DNA of 64,000 nt. Source: Bradyrhizobium diazoefficiens. GTDB lineage: Bacteria > Pseudomonadota > Alphaproteobacteria > Rhizobiales > Xanthobacteraceae. Each line of letters begins with the position of its first letter. Position 1 is the stretch's first letter. Of the stretch, positions 63,270-64,000 are shown one piece after another. The notes beneath the pieces are model-generated. The model saw only the letters and a program-made list of their open reading frames with translations, searched no databases and was not told where the DNA came from. The stretch lies in contig NZ_CP067102.1 of the NCBI RefSeq assembly GCF_016616885.1, positions 6,848,501 through 6,912,500 of the forward strand, in the 5' to 3' direction. A program made the position numbers and the translations under genes.

Positions 63270-63758
63270 GAATTCCCTCTTGCTGGTGGAAACATCTCCA
63301 CGCGCCGGCTGGCGCAATCGCCGATCAAAGAGAAGGATGCCTTGCGCATTTATCCCGATTCATTTGCCTTCACCTTGTTACTTGGTCTTATGGCTTCGTT
63401 TCCGACGTTTGGCATTGACGCGCCCCTCCCAAGCCTTTCGGCGACGGGAGACGACCTCGGCCGAACTTGGTTTGGCGGCGAGCGTTTATCTCATGAGCTT
63501 GGGAGCGCCCCCTTAGCCCTATTGGCCGATATCGGATCGCGTCGGCCGCAACCCGATCCACGAAGGAGGCACTGCGGCCGATACCGGAAATCATGGGGTC
63601 CATCAGTGCCGCAAGAACTTTCGTGCAAATGATCGGCGCCGCCTCGTCCAGCGCAATCGACAGGCATTCCGTATTTTCGAGGGCGGTAGTGATGTTTGCT
63701 TTCTGCTTGTTGTCGGGTGCCGCTTGCGTGGGCATCGTTCTTCCGGCCGAAGACTGAG
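63270..63758 (+). pseudogene. Broken Bcr/CflA-type MFS transporter gene
   Basis: Pieces of one MFS drug/H+ antiporter are spread over different frames. LRIYPDSFAFTLLLGLMASF is followed by PTFGIDAPLPSLSATGDDL (about 63342-63465). A frameshift leads to AELGLAASVYLMSLGAPP, then an in-frame TAG near 63513, then PISDRVGRNPI. A final piece, MGSISAARTFVQMIG to VVMFAFCLLSGAACVGIVLP, ends at a TGA at 63756-63758. The last piece is the end of such transporters, so most of the gene is deleted. Clearly non-functional. Confidence 0.75.
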
Positions 63759-63803
63759 CCGAAGTCCATTGAAGGCAAGCCCAGCTCAGGAGGAAAGTGA
63801 CCG

Positions 63804-64000
63804 TGATCTCTTATCACAAGTTGAGGCCCGTTCTGTTGAGCCGCGACGGTGTACGTTTGGCACATGTTGAGGCCGGACCTGTAGCGGCGCAAGTCCCTCC
63901 GCTGCTCCTTGTCAATGGCTGGACAGGTGACCACGGCATCTTCACGCCCCAGATCGCCCACTTCTCTCAAAGCCGTCGCGTCGTGGCCGTCAATCTTCGC
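63804..64000 (+). CDS. Alpha/beta hydrolase (5' part; runs off the window)
   Basis: The first 65 codons are visible. The start is GTG at 63804 with AGGAGG 7-9 nt upstream (another GTG at 63798 is in frame). The visible product has GVRLAHVEAG and then PPLLLVNGWTGDHGIFTPQI and RRVVAVNLR, the N-terminal strand, oxyanion loop and following strand of an alpha/beta hydrolase, where many relatives have HG in place of NG. The nucleophile and His lie outside the window. Confidence 0.75.

Overview
The window looks like chromosomal DNA of an alphaproteobacterium of the Bradyrhizobium type. Codons are strongly GC-rich, an ECF42-type sigma factor sits beside a DGPF protein, the cell-envelope cluster runs tolQRAB / pal / cpoB / tilS / ftsH, and there are many LysR-linked ABC transport and catabolic operons. 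The genus is an inference from gene content and style, not from a marker gene.

Layout. 1-12.0 kb (minus strand): the Tol-Pal block, read tolQ-tolR-tolA-tolB, then a GGDEF/EAL protein and a FeeM-like N-acyl amino acid synthase, then pal-cpoB-tilS-ftsH (ftsH runs off the left edge). Motifs resembling CtrA sites lie upstream of the FeeM-like gene, tolQ and pal. 12.4-24 kb: small membrane and housekeeping genes (DUF2231, cysE, a desaturase, DUF2852 with a TetR regulator and a matching operator pair, YciI-like proteins, an SDR, small membrane peptides, a lipoprotein) and an ECF42 / DGPF / SRPBCC / VOC cluster. 24-33.4 kb: ghrA, a chemoreceptor, a TetR/GST pair, hydantoinase/oxoprolinase subunits A and B, and a sirtuin. 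33.5-41.7 kb: an intradiol dioxygenase with a Bug-type binding protein and LysR regulator, an SDR, an NCS2 permease divergent from dctA, and an ABC-F ATPase.

41.9-59.9 kb holds two catabolic operons. The first (41.9-49.7 kb) joins a polyamine/opine-type ABC transporter to three FAD oxidoreductases and a small 2Fe-2S protein. It has a long, apparently structured leader and a divergent LysR gene. The second (50.8-58.1 kb) joins an N-carbamoyl-D-amino-acid hydrolase, a polar amino acid ABC transporter with two binding proteins, a NodB-fold deacetylase/allantoinase-like enzyme, a hydantoin/allantoin-type racemase and an ATZ/TRZ-type amidohydrolase. It is again flanked by LysR, followed by a glutamine amidotransferase. 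Together these suggest use of ureide, hydantoin or D-amino acid nitrogen.

60.4-64 kb is a junction. A ybgC gene, which normally sits next to tolQ but is here 48 kb away on the same strand, has lost its 5' end including the catalytic Asp. An intact, diverged second ybgC follows 87 bp upstream of it. Beyond that the sequence looks less GC-rich: about 580 bp with no convincing gene, a GT1-type glycosyltransferase, a broken Bcr/CflA-type MFS gene and the start of an alpha/beta hydrolase. I read this as the edge of an acquired region.
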